Assembly: GCA_021613375.1 (NCBI GenBank)
Contig: CM038703.1
Span: 56,897,257-56,961,256, forward strand
Reading direction: 5' to 3'
From: Megaleporinus macrocephalus
Lineage: Eukaryota; Chordata; Actinopteri; Characiformes; Anostomidae
Length of the DNA: 64,000 nucleotides
A model generated the notes under the pieces. That model searched no databases, was not told the DNA's origin, and worked only from the letters and a program-made list of their open reading frames with translations. Of the stretch, positions 62,375 through 64,000 are shown piece by piece (the first letter of the stretch is position 1; every line of letters starts with the position of its first letter). The translations under genes and the position numbers were made by a program.

Positions 62375-63998
62375 ACGATGAAAAGTTCCTCAGATGACTC
62401 AACTGAGGAGTCTGTTAATACGGACTACGGCGATGTTGATTATGTTCCGGACACTGATGAAAACTCGTCTGATCAGTCTGACAGGAGTTTGCACCCCATT
62501 GCGAAAAAGCCTTTGCTTGTTCAAAGAGTGCCGAACTTCTCTTCAAAGCAAGACAATGATGAGAATGCACAAAACCTTACCGAAAACAACAGAGAAATAC
62601 TTGTGCTGCCACCATCAAATTCAAAGACTCAGAGGGTGCATGACAAGAGAAACTTCTGTGTGTTTTGCTTCAAGCCATCATCCAAAATCGCTCGTCATCT
62701 GGAAACGAAGTGGAGGTTGCACAAGCCGTTCAATATCCAAAGGGTTCCAAAGGGCGAAGAAAAAGGCTTAATATTCTACGAAATCGAGGAAATTTCGTCC
62801 ACAATACCGAAGTTGTGCAAAGGGGCACAGGACAGTTGGTGGCAGGTTATCGACCTCGAGAACAAAGGGATGCCAAAGATTTCATCCACTGTATTTACTG
62901 CCAAGGCCTTTATTCTAAAAGGACTCTGTGGAGACACATGAGAAACTGCCCAAAGAAGACACAAGATTCTGATGAATCCCAGATTTCAAGGAAGCGTGTT
63001 AGATCTCCGTGTGCACTTGCAACGCCAGTCGGTCGGGACATCAGTGAGGGTTTAAGAAAGATTCTGTCTCAGATGACCTACGATGATGTATCTCGTACTG
63101 TCCAAAATGATAAGTGTATTTTGCAGTTTGGAGGACACATGTTCAGTCGCCATGGATCAGATGTTAGCAAGCAGGATTACATTCACCAGAAAATGCGTGA
63201 AGTTGGAAGACTTCTCTTGGAAGCTCAAAAATTGACCCCACTGAAAAACATTGAAGACTTGATCATTCCTGCTAACTTCTCACATGTTGTATTGGCAGTG
63301 AAAGCAGTGGCGGGCTACAATCCTGAAAAGAATACCTACAGCATTCCTTCACTGGCTCTCCAGCTTGGCCATAGTCTACAAAAGATCTCTAGCATAGTTG
63401 AAAGTAATGCTATGGGTTAGGGTTAGGAACCATCGCGGAACAAGCTAAGAATTTCAGGATGATACACCAGGCCAGATGGAAAGAGTTTGTTTCTGCAGGT
63501 GCGTTAACGACTCTCAAGGAGGCCACAAATTTGACCATTTACCGAAGACGTGAAGCTTTTGAATGCTTACCTGGAAAAGAAAAAAGATGAGTATGAGAAG
63601 CAACTAAGAATAATCCCAACAGCAGACAGCTATGCCTACCTGGCTAGAGTCACACTTGTTTTAGCAATTATCTTTAATAGGAGAAGAGCAGGAGAGGTGT
63701 CGAGAATGGATATGACTGCTTTCATGTCACGAAATAAAGCAGGACTACATGAAGATGTTGCTCTTTGTCTGCCAAAATTTGAGCAAAAAATGTGCGAGTT
63801 CTTCTCCAGAGTTGAGTTCCGTGGGAAACGTGGAAGAATGGTTGCTGTACTTCTAAAACCATCTATGGTATCTCTTGATCTCCTAGCTGAAAGCCGTGAG
63901 AAGTGTGGAGTCCTGAAAGAGAATCCCTTTATGTTCGCCAGACCTGGTGCAATGTCTGCATACAGAGGGGCAGAGTGTCTCCACAAATTTGCAAGTGA
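62375..63998 (+). pseudogene. Zinc-finger and tyrosine-recombinase-like exon, frame-broken
   Basis: Phase 0 start with an acidic region (SSSDDSTEESVNTDYGDVDY). Then CVFCFKPSSKIARHLE, a CxxC...H zinc-finger-like motif whose second His side is lost at a frame break near 62704. After the shift the frame reads PKGSKGRRKRLNILRNRGNF, then HCIYCQGLYSKRTLWRHMRN followed by Cys (C2HC type), then a long helical region to 63413. An 11-base telomere-like insertion ends the frame (TAG at 63418). The sequence resumes as TIAEQAKNFRMIHQARWKEF, breaks again near 63535, and continues open to the window edge with FTEDVKLLNAYLEKKKDEYE and NRRRAGEVSRM. That last motif resembles the box I arginine region (RxGE) of tyrosine recombinases such as Cryptons. 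The box II and tyrosine region would lie beyond the window. Confidence 0.6.
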
Positions 63999-64000
63999 AT

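Larger units (their letters stand above)
48867..63998 (+). pseudogene. KMT5A-like SET domain / zinc finger / recombinase-like gene, decayed
   Basis: Phase-consistent exon model, running off the window: 48867-49476, 50066-50176, 50327-50432, 50550-50742, 51012-51173, 60753-60809, 61067-61219, 61341-61409, 61822-61860, and 62375 onward. Predicted order: Pro/Ala/Glu repeat, SET domain related to KMT5A/SETD8 (histone H4K20 methylation in the known enzyme), linkers, two zinc-finger-like motifs, and the start of a tyrosine-recombinase-like domain. Damage: TGA at 50167; GA for GT at the 50177 donor; loss of roughly 15-18 residues after GRG in the SET N-terminus; frame breaks near 62704, 63416 and 63535; and no in-frame ATG in the first exon. 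I infer a recent pseudogene of a multi-copy family. The link between the SET and the recombinase parts rests on phase and position only. Confidence 0.6.

Noticed and set aside
1..64000. tRNA, rRNA or other structured RNA genes
   Set aside because: None recognised by eye on either strand; a covariance-model search would be needed to exclude small ones.

Overview
The window looks like vertebrate, almost certainly teleost fish, nuclear DNA. The evidence is spliced genes with GT-AG introns and consistent phases, a CD300/pIgR-type immune receptor with two Ig V-type domains, L2 and Rex1/CR1-like LINEs with the 3' ends usual in teleosts, and an extreme load of microsatellites and minisatellites. Nothing prokaryotic was seen: no operons, no CRISPR array and no convincing tRNA or rRNA gene.

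Layout. 1-2449: simple repeats and an 18-bp minisatellite. 2450-27062: a macrosatellite of about 4.6-5.2 kb units, five copies. Each unit carries the same 5'-truncated, doubly broken L2-type LINE on the minus strand, embedded in CA-rich arrays. 27310-46374: one complete eight-exon gene on the plus strand for a CD300/pIgR-like type I membrane receptor (398 codons by my splice model), with a poly(A) signal at 46977. Nearly every intron is swollen by its own tandem repeat: 51-bp and 21-bp units in intron 1, about 6.2 kb of an 11-bp unit in intron 2, about 5.6 kb of CAACACTAACCCC-type repeat in intron 3, ATT in intron 5, and roughly 31-bp units in introns 6 and 7. Two of these arrays contain copies of the gene's own splice junctions. 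47110-48213: GT and TTA microsatellites.

48867-64000 (running off the window): a plus-strand gene or pseudogene with a proline/alanine/glutamate hexamer-repeat exon, a KMT5A-like SET methyltransferase domain, several small phase-0 exons, two zinc-finger-like motifs and the start of a tyrosine-recombinase-like domain. It has a stop codon, a lost splice donor, a missing SET segment and three frame breaks, so this copy is probably dead. Its large intron (51174-60752) holds a plus-strand Rex1/CR1-like LINE that is itself interrupted by a nearly intact minus-strand L2 LINE (52420-56261) and carries two internal minisatellite expansions.

The two genes show no functional link. The common theme is repeat birth: tandem arrays seeded from unique sequence (exon ends, splice acceptors, LINE reading frames, LINE 3' UTRs) and amplified in place. 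The most unusual candidate is the intron 3 array of the receptor gene. It holds about two dozen copies of a 24-nt cassette flanked by splice-like AG and GT, each keeping phase 1 and encoding a Pro/Thr-rich octapeptide with an N-Y-T sequon. All intron-exon calls are read by eye and need transcript data.
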